A stretch of DNA of 64,000 nucleotides from Pseudomonas putida. GTDB taxonomy: Bacteria > Pseudomonadota > Gammaproteobacteria > Pseudomonadales > Pseudomonadaceae. Shown piece after piece: positions 10,343 to 19,577 of this stretch; position 1 is the first letter of the stretch, and each line of letters begins with the position of its first letter. The notes beneath the pieces were generated by a model, which worked only from the letters and a program-made list of their open reading frames with translations, ran no database searches and had not been told where the DNA came from. The position numbers and the translations under genes were made by a program. Where the stretch lies: contig NZ_CP109603.1 in NCBI RefSeq assembly GCF_025905425.1, positions 1,276,001-1,340,000 of the forward strand, in the 5' to 3' direction.

Positions 10343-10915
10343 ATGTCTCGCGCCTTGACCTCTCCGGCGGTGCCGGTCCCCGGTAATGCAGCTCGCAACG
10401 GTGATTTTTTGTTGCCGTTTCCCGATTACCCCTGCAATGCCCGCAGTTTCGTGCATCTTGACGCACGCCTGCTGCCGTACTGGCATACGTTGTTCGATGT
10501 ATGTCCGAGCTTGCTCAAACTGGACCCTCCTGAAGGTCTGGAGCTATTTCGTCGTTTCATGACCTGGGCCTATCGGAATCATCCGTCACTGGACTGGACC
10601 TATTACGTCAGCGTCTGCCGCTGGCTGCTGAGTTCGCCTTACAAGGCCCAGGTTACCGATAAGCACATCGAAGCTTTTCTAGTCGCAGCGGCGGCGTTGT
10701 GGGTTGCCAGTGATGTTTCCCAAGCCCGTGGCCTGGTACTGGCTTGGCAACCGATGGGCGAGGTGGTGGTGGAGTGGAAGCAGGGGGCGCTTGCTGGCGC
10801 ATTTACGCTTGAAGACAGCAAGCAACTGCCGTCGCCACCGTGGGACTTCTCATGGAGCCCACTCAGTGGCAAAGGTGCGGTCAGCTTTCGGCGTTGGTTG
10901 CCAGTGCCCGGCTAG
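10343..10915 (+). CDS. Uncharacterised 190-residue protein
   Basis: An open frame with a good ribosome site (CAGGAG seven bases before ATG). I do not recognise a family. The protein is soluble-looking, rich in Trp and aromatic residues (FRRFMTWAYRNHPSLDWTYYVSVCRWLL), with an Ala-rich helix in the middle and no signal peptide or membrane segment. It lies 83 bases after a DUF2946-related gene on the same strand and may be co-transcribed. Codon use matches the intact genes nearby. Confidence 0.6.
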   Translation: MSRALTSPAVPVPGNAARNGDFLLPFPDYPCNARSFVHLDARLLPYWHTLFDVCPSLLKLDPPEGLELFRRFMTWAYRNHPSLDWTYYVSVCRWLLSSPYKAQVTDKHIEAFLVAAAALWVASDVSQARGLVLAWQPMGEVVVEWKQGALAGAFTLEDSKQLPSPPWDFSWSPLSGKGAVSFRRWLPVPG

Positions 10916-10992
10916 GGCTGTGTGTTTGCACGGGCGGACCGAGGGCTCGCCCGACAGCGACATGATATTCAACCCACTTCGAGGCTCTGACG

Positions 10993-11919
10993 ATGGATGT
11001 ACTGCAATTCATGCGCGCGTTTCGTTCCGTGGTCCAGGCGGGCAGCCTGACGGGCGCGGCTGAACGACTGCAAACCAGCACGGCGAACATCTCCCGTATG
11101 CTCACGCAACTGGAGGCACACCTGCGTATTCGCCTGCTCAATCGCACCACTCGCCGTGTCGCCCTGACAGAAGCAGGCAAACGGTATCTGGCACGCTGCG
11201 AGCAGATACTTACGTTGGTAGACACGGCCGAGAGCGAGGTGCAGCAACAGCACAACCGGCCGATGGGGGAGTTGCGTATCCACGCGATGCACGGGTTGGG
11301 ACAGCACTACGTGGTGGACCTGATCACCCGATACCGTAAACGCTATCCCGAGGTCACGTTCAAGCTGACGCTATCCAACCGATTGCCAGACCTGTACAAG
11401 GATGGCTATGACATGTCGATCCTGTTGCAGAACTCACCGCCTCAGGTGGCGTACTGTGTGCAGGCACTGGGTAGCGTAGACGCGATTCTCTGCGCGTCGC
11501 CAGGCTACCTGGCGAGCCATGCTCCCTTGGAAGGTGCGCAGGATTTGCGTGCGCATGCCTGTCTCAGCTTTTGTGATGGTGCGCGGCACTCTGATGATTG
11601 GCAGCTTTACGGCCCTTCTGGGCCAGTCAAGGTGCCGCTGGCGCAGACGCCACTACGGGTTGATTCGGAAGACGCAATGCGATCGGCGATCGTGGCGGGG
11701 TTGGGAATAGGTTTGCTGCCGGCATATGCGGCAGCTGAGGGTTTGCGCAACGGCAGTCTGCTCCAGGTGTTGCCAAGTTACCATGCTGGGCCTGGTGCTA
11801 TCTATGCGATCTATCCGAGCCGGCAGCAGACGGATGTGCGCACCAGCACCTGGATCCATCATCTGATGGATCACATGCCGGGTATGTTGGCTGGCGATGT
11901 GCAGACCCTCTGTGCTTGA
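10993..11919 (+). CDS. LysR-family transcriptional regulator
   Basis: A 308-residue regulator with an N-terminal winged HTH (about residues 1-60: AGSLTGAAERLQTSTANISRM) and a periplasmic-binding-like effector domain (about 90-295). It is of the CrgA-like type, with the typical VDAILCASPGYLA and GLGIGLLPAYAA segments. It is convergent with the AEC transporter at 11941, with only 21 bases between stops, so its target is not obvious from position. The effector is unknown. Confidence 0.85.
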   Translation: MDVLQFMRAFRSVVQAGSLTGAAERLQTSTANISRMLTQLEAHLRIRLLNRTTRRVALTEAGKRYLARCEQILTLVDTAESEVQQQHNRPMGELRIHAMHGLGQHYVVDLITRYRKRYPEVTFKLTLSNRLPDLYKDGYDMSILLQNSPPQVAYCVQALGSVDAILCASPGYLASHAPLEGAQDLRAHACLSFCDGARHSDDWQLYGPSGPVKVPLAQTPLRVDSEDAMRSAIVAGLGIGLLPAYAAAEGLRNGSLLQVLPSYHAGPGAIYAIYPSRQQTDVRTSTWIHHLMDHMPGMLAGDVQTLCA

Positions 11920-11940
11920 GGGGCCGTGCCAGTTCTGGTA

Positions 11941-12867
11941 TCAGATCCAGGGGATCAAGACGATCACAGCAATGGGCAGAACCACTGCTGCAAGTAACGT
12001 CTGGCTGGCAATGATTCCTGCCATCAGGGGCGCATCCCCGCCTAGCTGCCGCGCCATGATGTAGGATGATGAGGCGGTCGGCAGTGCCTGGAAAAGCAAT
12101 GCCGCGATGGCGGCCTTGCCGCCCAGCCCCACCACATGACAAGCGCACAGCGTCATCAGCGGCATGATCAGAAACTTGACCACCGATGAATACGCGACGG
12201 GTCGAAACCAACTGCGTACAGAGCCCAGCTCAAGCGCAGCCCCCACACAAAGCAAGCCCAACGGCAACGACGCTTGCCCTAAAGCCTTGATCACCGGCTC
12301 GATGCCAACCGGCAGGCCCAACCCCAGCGCCTGAAGCGCTATACCTGCGAAGCAGGCCAGAACAAGTGGGTTAAGTGCCACTTGCCTGGCAACCTTGCAC
12401 ACAGACATTCCGCCCCCTGTGCCGTAGCGGGCGAACACCAGTACACACAGAATGTTCACTGTCGGCACTATGGCCGCATTGGCTACGGCAGCCAGCGCGA
12501 TGCCCTGGGCGCCGAACAAGCCGGCCACCACTGAGACGCCTACATAATTGTTGAAGCGCACCGCGCCCTGGAAAATGGACGTGAACGCCGCGTCGTTGTC
12601 TTTGATCAACGGACGGGCACCGACCATCAGCACCGCGACCATGACCGTCGAAAGGACAAGCGCCATGATCATCCCTTGGACGGGTACATTGTCCAGCTTG
12701 GCGGTCGCCAGACCGTGCAGAAAAAGCGCCGGCAGCAGAACGTAGTAACCCAGGCGCTCGGCCTGTGCCCAGAAGCTGTCTTGCAAAAATCGACTGCGCT
12801 TGAGCCAGGTACCCATGACAATCAGCAATGCGATAGGAGCAAGTGCTATTAAAAGTTCGGCCGTCAC
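11941..12867 (-). CDS. AEC-family (auxin efflux carrier/MdcF-like) transporter
   Basis: A 308-residue integral membrane protein, about ten hydrophobic segments in two halves, with N-terminal LIALAPIALLIVMGTWLKR and conserved RFNNYVG and LPTASSSYIMARQ. The family includes malonate permease MdcF and auxin-efflux-like carriers of organic or amino acids. The start is GTG at 12867, which overlaps the stop of the upstream aminotransferase as GTGA, so the two are translationally coupled. A close paralogue is at 31543. The substrate is probably related to the aminotransferase reaction (inference). Confidence 0.85.
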   Translation of the reverse strand: MTAELLIALAPIALLIVMGTWLKRSRFLQDSFWAQAERLGYYVLLPALFLHGLATAKLDNVPVQGMIMALVLSTVMVAVLMVGARPLIKDNDAAFTSIFQGAVRFNNYVGVSVVAGLFGAQGIALAAVANAAIVPTVNILCVLVFARYGTGGGMSVCKVARQVALNPLVLACFAGIALQALGLGLPVGIEPVIKALGQASLPLGLLCVGAALELGSVRSWFRPVAYSSVVKFLIMPLMTLCACHVVGLGGKAAIAALLFQALPTASSSYIMARQLGGDAPLMAGIIASQTLLAAVVLPIAVIVLIPWI

Positions 12868-14030
12868 GCGTACGCCTCCAGCGCACTAACCAAGCGCTTG
12901 CACCCTTCAACCAAGGTGGCTTCGTCTGTGGCAAAAGAAAGCCTCAGGTGCCCAGGCAGTCCAAAGGCACTTCCGGGAACCGTTGCGATGCCGGCTTCGA
13001 GTAGATCAAGCGCAAGAGCTTGGTCGTCAATGCTCGTTTTGAGCTGCGCAAGTAGATAGAACGCACCCTCCGGGCAGGGCACCTGCAGCTTGTTGCTCGA
13101 GCGCAGGACGTGAAGCGCAGCATCCCGGCGCTGCCGATAGATCGCGTTGCGCTCGGCCAGAAAGTCTCGTGGCCCTTCAAGCGCAGCCACTGCAGCACGT
13201 TGGCTCAAGGTGCTGGTCTGTGTACAGTTTTGTGATTGCACGGTAGTGATTGCCGAAATCAGTGATTTCGACCCGCACCCCCAGCCGACGCGCCAACCTG
13301 TCATGGCATAGGCTTTGGATACGCCGTCGACAATGAGGATGCGTTCTGCCAGATCTGGCGCTACTGACGCCAGTGTCAGATAAGGCTCCTGGGTGAAGCG
13401 GATTTCTGCGTAGATATCGTCGGACAACACCATCACCTTCGGGTACTGGCGCAGAACGTCAGCCAACGCGTGGAGGTCGCGCTTTGAGTAAAGTGCCCCT
13501 GAAGGATTGCCGGGCGCATTGAGCACCACCCACTTGGGCGATACTGCTCGGCGCAGACCCGCTGTCAGGTGCTCTGCAGTCAGCCTGAAGCCTTGCGAAG
13601 CGGTGGTCGGCAGGATGATCGGTTGCGCGCCGCACATCTTAATCATGGCGGGATAGCTGGCCCAGTAGGGCGCGGGGACGATAACCTCGTCAGCGGGCGT
13701 TAGGGTAGCCTGGAATGCGTTGAAAATAATCTGCTTTGCGCCACATCCCACCGCGATTTGATCATCGCCGAAGTCCAACCCGCGATCTTCCCAGGCCCGC
13801 ATACGAATAGCACGGCGCAGGGGCTCAATGCCGTTTGACGGGGCATAGCTCAGGCGGCTGCCCAAGGCTTGATGCGCAGCTTCTATTACGTGCGCGGGGG
13901 CGTTGAAGTCAGGTTCACCGAGCGTCAGGTCAACGATGTCTCGACCCGCGGCGCGCATTGCGGCGGCACGTTTGGCCATGAGCAGAATCGGCGATTGGAA
14001 AGCGCTGTTTGGCGTTTCGATATTGTGCAT
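12864..14030 (-). CDS. Class I PLP-dependent aminotransferase (aspartate aminotransferase type)
   Basis: A 388-residue fold-type I aminotransferase. The catalytic Lys is K239 in VDGVSKAYAMTGWRVGW; other family marks are LGEPDF (37-42), APYWASYP (120-127), NAPGNPSGA (171-179) and the C-terminal Arg region LRLSFA. A good ribosome site (GAAGGG) precedes ATG. It is coupled by a GTGA overlap to an AEC transporter and follows a LysR gene on the same strand 105 bases upstream, suggesting a regulated uptake/transamination unit. The amino-acid substrate cannot be read from sequence. Confidence 0.85.
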   Translation of the reverse strand: MHNIETPNSAFQSPILLMAKRAAAMRAAGRDIVDLTLGEPDFNAPAHVIEAAHQALGSRLSYAPSNGIEPLRRAIRMRAWEDRGLDFGDDQIAVGCGAKQIIFNAFQATLTPADEVIVPAPYWASYPAMIKMCGAQPIILPTTASQGFRLTAEHLTAGLRRAVSPKWVVLNAPGNPSGALYSKRDLHALADVLRQYPKVMVLSDDIYAEIRFTQEPYLTLASVAPDLAERILIVDGVSKAYAMTGWRVGWGCGSKSLISAITTVQSQNCTQTSTLSQRAAVAALEGPRDFLAERNAIYRQRRDAALHVLRSSNKLQVPCPEGAFYLLAQLKTSIDDQALALDLLEAGIATVPGSAFGLPGHLRLSFATDEATLVEGCKRLVSALEAYA

Positions 14031-14081
14031 GGTGCCCTTCGCAATACAGTGGGATGGGCACTACGATATGAACTCGAGACC

Positions 14082-14130
14082 TAAAGTAAAAACGATTTAA
14101 AATTCACGGTTCAACAAGTTTTAATCATGG
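14082..14130. promoter_or_regulatory. Conserved operator/promoter block between LysR and aminotransferase
   Basis: An AT-rich stretch containing TAAAAACGATTTAAA and CAACAAGT. It is conserved, in the opposite orientation, downstream of the paralogous LysR gene at 31356-31404, while much of the surrounding intergenic DNA is not. It precedes the aminotransferase gene by about 50 bases. It is probably a LysR-bound promoter region, inferred from conservation between the two copies. Confidence 0.5.
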
Positions 14131-14134
14131 GTCA

Positions 14135-15010
14135 TCACGTAGGCGCGTGCTGTTTGACCGCTTGCGCCAGCGCTGCCGCCAGCCGTGCGAGTGGTCTTTC
14201 TTCTTGTTCCAGAAGCACAACGCGACGCGTGCTTTGCGGTGATCCGAACGGCTGCACGTCCAGGTGCTTGAGGTCTTCGAGGTTTTGGTTCGATAGCGGC
14301 ACCACTGACACCCCCAAACCGCTGGCAACCATCTGGATGATTGCATCCTGGCTGTCCAGCTCCATGCTGGTTTTCACCCGCAGGCGCATCCGCCGAAGCT
14401 CTCGATCAATGGTGCGCCCGGCCCAGGCCCTGCGGTCAAAGCGGATGAAGGGGAGTTGTTGAAGTAGCTGTCGAAAATCCAGGCCTGCGCATGAGCTCGG
14501 CGCAATGATCCAAAAGCCTTCTTCATAGAGTGTCGTACTGACCAGGCCGTAGGGGTATGGTTTCACCGGCTCTGTAGTGATCGCGACATCCAACTCGCCC
14601 GCCTCTACGCGCGTGGCCAATTCGGCAGACATGCCCGAGGCTACGTTTATGCGCAGGTGAGGGTGTTCGGCGGCCAGTGCGGCGAGGGCAAGTGGCAAGG
14701 CACCGGCCAATGCCGTCTGGATGGCGCCGATTTTCAGTCGGCCGCGCAGCTCGTTATCAGCCCCAATGTCCGAAGCAATGCTGTCGTAAAGTGCAATGAT
14801 CTCGTGCGCGCGCTCCACGGCCAGATGGCCAGCGTCGGTTAGCACGGGCAAGCGCCGCGAGCGGTCGAACAAAGCGGCATTGAACTCTTCTTCAAGCGAC
14901 TTTACGTGCAGGCTCACTGCCGATTGGGTGAGATGGACGGTGTCTGCCGCTCGCGCAAACGAGCCGTGCTGAGCGATAGCGAGCAAAGAACGAAGTGCAC
15001 GCAATGACAT
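14135..15010 (-). CDS. LysR-family transcriptional regulator, paralogue of 30475-31359
   Basis: A 291-residue LysR protein with HTH SFARAADTVHLTQSAVSLHVKSLEEEF (residues about 17-43) and an effector domain (about 90-285). It is very similar along its length to the LysR gene at 30475, and both are followed by the same AT-rich block. Here the block leads into the aminotransferase/AEC operon, so this is its likely regulator. The coinducer is unknown. Confidence 0.85.
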   Translation of the reverse strand: MSLRALRSLLAIAQHGSFARAADTVHLTQSAVSLHVKSLEEEFNAALFDRSRRLPVLTDAGHLAVERAHEIIALYDSIASDIGADNELRGRLKIGAIQTALAGALPLALAALAAEHPHLRINVASGMSAELATRVEAGELDVAITTEPVKPYPYGLVSTTLYEEGFWIIAPSSCAGLDFRQLLQQLPFIRFDRRAWAGRTIDRELRRMRLRVKTSMELDSQDAIIQMVASGLGVSVVPLSNQNLEDLKHLDVQPFGSPQSTRRVVLLEQEERPLARLAAALAQAVKQHAPT

Positions 15011-15135
15011 AGTGTTTTCTCATGCTTTGCTGCCGGCAAGCAGGTACGGGGTTGGTTTTATACGTGCTGTCTTGACGAAACTGCAAGGCCCGCTTGCCCG
15101 TGCTTGGGACATGCCGACCCTTGAGTAGCAGGATT

Positions 15136-15406
15136 TCAGTGATTGCCGTGAGCGGCGTCCTTGACCACGCCGTGAAACAGCGCGAACTGCCTGATCCGTT
15201 CGGTTGGCTGGCTGCGTTCGGCCTCGCGCACCGCCTGGCTGAGTCGTTCGGCGCCCTGTTCACGCAGCCCGGCGCTGCGCAGGGAAGCCGGGTCCAGTAG
15301 CGAATCACCCGCGCACAACACCACGCCCCAGCCATGGCCCTTGCGCAGCAGGGCGCGGCCGCCGCGCTGGTCCTGCAGCCAGCCGGCCACGGCGTGGTCG
15401 CCCTCG
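15136..15406 (-). pseudogene. Fragment resembling a copper-uptake-system-associated protein
   Basis: The minus-strand frame reads GDHAVAGWLQDQRGGRALLR, KGHGWGVVLCAGDSLLDPASLR and ends before a stop at 15136. The pattern (GW.Q...GGRALL, W.VVLC.G) matches my recollection of proteins annotated as copper uptake-system-associated. The N-terminal part is missing, and the sequence breaks at about 15407 into a fragment on the other strand. The call rests on remembered family patterns. Confidence 0.4.
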
Positions 15407-15409
15407 AGG

Positions 15410-15578
15410 GTATCTGAGCAAAGCCGATATCGAGTTCGCCAACGAGCCACAGGTTCACTACCTGATCCTCTCTACCGTCTTGGGCTGCGAGCATCCTGTG
15501 CGGTGCTACCGCATCGCGTAGGGCAAGGTGATCGAAGAGAGCCTGCGCATCATCGACAGCGGCACCCGCGCGGCCTGA
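15410..15578 (+). pseudogene. C-terminal scrap of an unidentified gene with in-frame TAG
   Basis: The frame reads YLSKADIEFANEPQVHYLIL, then CEHPVRCYRIA, a TAG at 15519-15521, and GKVIEESLRIIDSGTRAA before a TGA. Coding character is clear, but I do not recognise the family. It directly abuts the truncated gene on the other strand and ends 55 bases before the MoaD/ThiS-like gene, so it was probably the upstream gene of that operon. Confidence 0.45.
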
Positions 15579-15633
15579 GCCGCGCCACCGTCCGATTCTT
15601 CCTGTTATCGGCCTTGTGGCCGAGGAGTACCCC

Positions 15634-15912
15634 ATGCCGGTTTTTGTCAGTGTTCCCACCCTGTTGCGCAGCTACACCCACGGCAGCAAGCGTGTCCAGG
15701 CCCAAGGGCAGACGGTGCGCGAGGTCGTCGAAGACCTCGAGCGGTGCTACCCGGGCATTCGCCAGCGGCTGATGGACGAGCAGCAACTGCATCGCTTCAT
15801 CAACCTGTACCTCAACGATGAGGACATCCGTTTTCTCGATAACCTTGACACTGCTGTGAGCGACCACGATGAACTCACCCTCCTGCACGCCGTCGCCGGA
15901 GGCGCACGATGA
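15634..15912 (+). CDS. MoaD/ThiS-family ubiquitin-like protein
   Basis: A 92-residue beta-grasp protein from MPVFVSVPTLLRSYT (GAGGAG ribosome site). It shows the MoaD/ThiS pattern: VREVVEDLERCYPGIRQRL, FINLYLNDEDIRFL and the C-terminal HDELTLLHAVAGGAR. The diglycine is followed by Ala-Arg, so activation as a sulfur carrier would need trimming of two residues. It overlaps the next (broken) gene by four bases. The partner genes are decayed, so its role here is uncertain. Confidence 0.7.
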   Translation: MPVFVSVPTLLRSYTHGSKRVQAQGQTVREVVEDLERCYPGIRQRLMDEQQLHRFINLYLNDEDIRFLDNLDTAVSDHDELTLLHAVAGGAR

Positions 15913-17292
15913 GCGATGTTTCGCCGACCGTGCTGGGCGGCTGCCGGCTGCTCGGCCCCTTCGCCGACCCACATGATCCGCTGCAGCGCGCCTTGAGCGT
16001 CCAGGCGCGGGCGTTGGGGCTGGAGGTTCGCCATGCGTCAGGTGACGGGCGGCGGCGGATCTATCGGCTGGAAGGCGAGGGCATGCAACCGGTCCACTGC
16101 AGCATCTCCGGCTGGGTCAGCGATGCCCCGAGGGCTATCAGCGAATTCACCCTGCAGGCCGCCTGCGGCCTGATGGCGGTACATGGCCGGGCACGTGGAC
16201 AGGCGGAGGCCATCGATCTGGATTACCTTACCAACGTGGCAGCCAGCCTGGTGTTGACCTGGCTGATGGCCTCGGCGTTGGGGCGCCTGCGCGTCAGCAA
16301 GGCTGTCGAGTGCAGCCTGTCACTGCCTGGGGCGGGGTTGTTGTGCATCAGCCAGTACCTCGCCGGGGCGACTGCCGAGGAGGGCGCCGAACAGTTGCCT
16401 GCCGGCTGTTCTTCTGCACGGCTGCGCCCGCCCTTCATCATGCTGCGTCACGGCAGTGAGGCGTTGCGCCATGAGGTACTCGCGCCAGTGCTCGCCGGGG
16501 AGGTTGTGGCCAGTTTCGGCATGTCGGAGCCCAACAGCATCGGCTCGATATCCGCAACCCTCAAGACCCGCGCTCATTGGTGCGGCGATCATTTGCGGCT
16601 GGACGGCGAGAAGTGGTTTATCTGCCGTGCCGAGCAGGCGGCATTCATCACCGTGGTGGCACGCACCGGTGATGGGCCGGTGGAGCAGGCGCTGACCTTG
16701 TTCGTGGTGCGTCGGCACGCCCGGCCTGGAAGTCGCCGGGAGGATGAGCGTACTGGGGCGCTATCAGGGGCAATCGGGGGTACGGCTTTGTGCCGTGCGG
16801 GTCGACCCGCAGCAGGTCCTGGGTGAAGTCGGTCAGGGCTTTGCGCTGATCCAGGAGCGTCTGGGCCTGGGGCGCCTGCTGCGCTCTGCGCACTGGCTGG
16901 GCATGGCGCAGCGCTGCTCTGACCTGATGGGCGCGCGTATTGTCTCGCCACGAGGCACCCTGGCGCGCCTTGCGGACAAGCAACTGGTGCGCTCACGCAT
17001 GGTTGAGGCGTACCAGGCGATCTATGCCACCCGATCACTGCTGCGCGACGCCGCGACCCGGTTCGATCAGGGGCAGCCTCACGACGTGGAAGCCGACCTC
17101 GCCAAGCTGGCGGCATCCAGGGCCTTGAGCCTGAATGCGGATTCAGCGATCTAGGTCTACGGCGCCGAGGGGCTGGGCGACGCTACGCCTCTGTCGGGGA
17201 TCTACCGACATGCCCGCGCCAGCCACTTCATGGATGGTACTGACGATGCGCTCGTCAGCGCCGTGGGACGGCAGATGATCGCTGCCCACTAA
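15909..17292 (+). pseudogene. Chimeric CoA-transferase/acyl-CoA dehydrogenase pseudogene
   Basis: The first about 180 codons look like a CaiB-type CoA transferase (QAACGLMAVHGRARG, LDYLTNVAASLVLTWLMA, SQYLAGATA). From about 16440 the sequence becomes the middle of an acyl-CoA dehydrogenase (GEVVASFGMSEPNSIGS, LDGEKWFICRAEQAAF). The frame then shifts near 16720-16740, continues as the dehydrogenase C-terminal helical domain, and is cut by TAG at 17152-17154 where Gln is expected (VYGAEGLGD follows). It runs to a natural stop at about 17290. This suggests an internal deletion that fused two adjacent genes, then further decay. Confidence 0.6.
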
Positions 17293-17377
17293 GCCGGGAG
17301 TGGGTTGAATTTCGCCGCGCCGTCGTCGTTATCTGTACACGGGATAACCGCAATGGACGACGACAAGGACGGCCAAC

Positions 17378-18581
17378 ATGCAGACTGATCACGCGTTTAT
17401 GGCGCAGGTCCGACAACCCTCCGCGCTGTTGCTGCGCAGCTTGCTGGGTGCGGCCATGGCCTTGCCCATGCTGGTGTTCTACGCCATCGGTGCGTTGGGC
17501 CCGTACCAGGTCGCCGATTTGGGTGTTCCCGAGACCAGGCTGGATTACCTGACCATGAGTGCCTTCGCCCTGGCCGCGCTGCTCTCGTTGTGGGCCGGGG
17601 CCATCGTCGATCGACTCGGTGGGCGGCGGGCGTTGGGGCTGCTGTTTGGCGCCTACGCCCTGGCGTATGCGTTGGCCGGCCTTCTGCCAGGCTTCTACGG
17701 GCTGGTGATCGCCCTGGCCATCTGTGGCGCGGCCCAGGCATTGGCCAATCCTGCGACCAATCTGTTGATCGCCGAAAATCTGCCGGTTGCCGAGCGGGCC
17801 GCGACCGTTGGTTTCGAGCAGGCCAGGGTGCAGGTGTCGGCGCTGTTCGCGTGGTTACTGTTACCTGCCATCGCTCAGGGCCTGGGCTGGCGAACGGCAC
17901 TTGTGCTGTTCGCCCCGATTGCCCTGCTGTTGGGGTGCATCGGCATGCGCTCTCTACCTGCACGGCAGGCGGGCAAGGCAGGCCTGCCGATCACCCTTCA
18001 ACGCCCGTCGGCCTGCCTGGCCCTGTTGATGGCTGTGCAGTGTTGCGTGGCCATCACCTTGTCGTCGTTCGTCACTTATCTTGGGGTCTATGCCCGCGCC
18101 CAGGACATGCCTGCGGTGCTAGCGGGTTCGCTGGTAGCGGTATTTGGGTTGATGGGGATCCTGGCGCGTGTGCTGCTGACCCCACTGGCCGCACGCATGA
18201 AGGACGAAAGCCTGATGCTGGGCGTGCTATGCCTGCCTGCTTGCGGCGCTGGCGGTCTACAGTGTGAGCCCGGCTGGCCCGCAGTCCTGGTCGTGGCTCT
18301 GGGTCAGCAGTATGGGCATGGGGCTGACCGCGGTGGGGACCAATTCGGTGGCGATGAGCATGGTGCTGCGCGACCGCTCGTTTGGTGCGCCGGCTGCCTC
18401 TGCGAGTCTGTTGTCGGTGGGGTTCTTCGGTGGTTTCGCGTTGGGGCCGCCGTTGTTCGGTTTGCTGCTCGGGCGTAGTCAGGGTTACAGCCAGGTGAGG
18501 TGGGCGATGATCGCGGTGTTGCTGCTTGGTGCGTTTCTGTGCCTGTATTTGGGTGCTCGGCGGCGCGACAGCCGGGGATGA
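17378..18581 (+). pseudogene. MFS transporter, frameshifted near the C-terminus
   Basis: It starts MQTDHAFMAQ and shows twelve-helix MFS features: VDRLGGRRALGLLFG between helices 2 and 3, and ANPATNLLIAENLP. Around 18225-18245 a short CTGC-rich stretch has shifted the frame. The correct C-terminal helices (VSSMGMGLTAVGTNSVAM to LYLGARRRDSRG) continue in a second frame to 18581. One base or a four-base slip would restore a protein of about 400 residues. The substrate is unknown; it follows the decayed acyl-CoA genes. Confidence 0.8.
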
Positions 18582-18632
18582 GCCAATACCCGCTATCCGC
18601 CGCGCTACGGTACGTGCGGCATTGGGCATTAA

Positions 18633-18923
18633 TCACCTGGACATGTAGTCGATCACGGCCTTGTAGTCATCGGCGCTGCAGTCCATGCACAGGCCCCGAG
18701 GCGGCATTGCATTGAAGCCCTCGGTGACGTGCTTGACCAGCACGTCATTGCCTTGGGCAAGACGCGTTTTCCAGGCTTCGTGGTCACCTTTTTTCGGCGC
18801 CATGGGCAGTTGGCCGTTGTGGCACATCTGGCAGGCGCGCTTGAACACTGCCTCTGGGTCCTGGGCGGCGTGAGCCAGGCTTGCTGTTGCTATACAGGCT
18901 AGCATTGCGAGTGTTTTTTTCAT
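18633..18923 (-). CDS. Periplasmic c5-type monohaem cytochrome, copy 2
   Basis: A 96-residue cytochrome with signal peptide (MKKTLAMLACIATASLAHAA) and haem motif CQMCH. It is almost identical to the protein at 669-959, with conservative changes only. An AGAGGT ribosome site precedes ATG. About 250 bases of upstream DNA, including a hairpin terminator, are also shared with copy 1, so the gene was duplicated as a segment. Confidence 0.8.
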   Translation of the reverse strand: MKKTLAMLACIATASLAHAAQDPEAVFKRACQMCHNGQLPMAPKKGDHEAWKTRLAQGNDVLVKHVTEGFNAMPPRGLCMDCSADDYKAVIDYMSR

Positions 18924-19137
18924 GACCTACCTCTCAGGTTTTTATTGGAGACCTGAGTCTATGGAAGCGACGGTAGCTGTGAGGTGCGACGTTCTGACGC
19001 AGGGCTGGCGTAGTGGCCTCAGATGCAGATTGGGTGCCGAGGGTGCGGCGTGCTGTCGCAGCGCCGCGTTGCCAGAGTGCTATGCTAAGTTGCAGTCGAT
19101 CCGGTGTTGTACTCTTGGCAGGGTTTTCATTGAATCA

Positions 19138-19175
19138 AACAAAAGTCGGGGAGGCGGATCGCCCCGGCTTTTGTT
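19138..19175. terminator. Hairpin, copy of the 1177-1210 terminator
   Basis: CAAAAGTCGGGG pairs with CCCCGGCTTTTG, with T-runs. It is part of the segment duplicated with the cytochrome gene. Confidence 0.55.
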
Positions 19176-19232
19176 TTTTCATAGCGCCAACGGGCATCCA
19201 TACTCCGAGGACTCAGGAACGCTCGATACCGC

Positions 19233-19469
19233 ATGCAGTCGGTTGTTCCTTTGCGCTCGATGAAGCGCAAACCCAAGCCTGGGCTACCCCGCCTGTTCGA
19301 TCGCCCAAAGTACCGTCAACGCAATGTGATCGAGCGCATGTTTGGCTGGCTGAAAGAGAATCGAAGGATCGTGACTCGCTTCGACAAGCTGACGAAAAGT
19401 TATGCAGCGATGGTCTCGCTGGCCTGCGCGATGCGGTGTTTGAGACACCTCTTTTCAGACAGAGCCTAG
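19233..19469 (+). pseudogene. C-terminal fragment of an IS5-family transposase
   Basis: It reads LPRLFDRPKYRQRNVIERMF, GWLKENRRIVTRFDKL, the catalytic-Glu region of IS5/IS427-type DDE transposases (ERMFGWLKENRR). The N-terminal two thirds, with the first two catalytic Asp residues, are missing. It joins the duplicated cytochrome segment on the left and the EamA ghost on the right, so a deletion or recombination through this IS may have created that junction. Confidence 0.8.
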
Positions 19470-19477
19470 TATAGCGC

Positions 19478-19577
19478 GGTGCGCCAACTGACAGCGTTTC
19501 AAGTGGCTACGGTTCAATTAAGTGTGCCTGTCCTAGGCGGCGTGGCGTTGGTCTTGGGCAGCAGAGAGCAACACTAG
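19478..19577 (+). pseudogene. Ghost of an EamA transporter C-terminus
   Basis: The frame reads LTAFQVATVQLSVPVLGGVALVLGS then a stop. It matches the last part of the EamA gene at 51561-52454 (AAFQAATVQLSVPIL and LGGVALVLGG), with the helix between the two motifs deleted. This is a relic of a second copy of that locus. Confidence 0.65.

Noticed and set aside
14892..15659. A 255-codon minus-strand frame across 15 kb
   Set aside because: It overlaps the LysR start and several fragments in other frames, and its sequence is Ala/Arg-rich shadow without a family.
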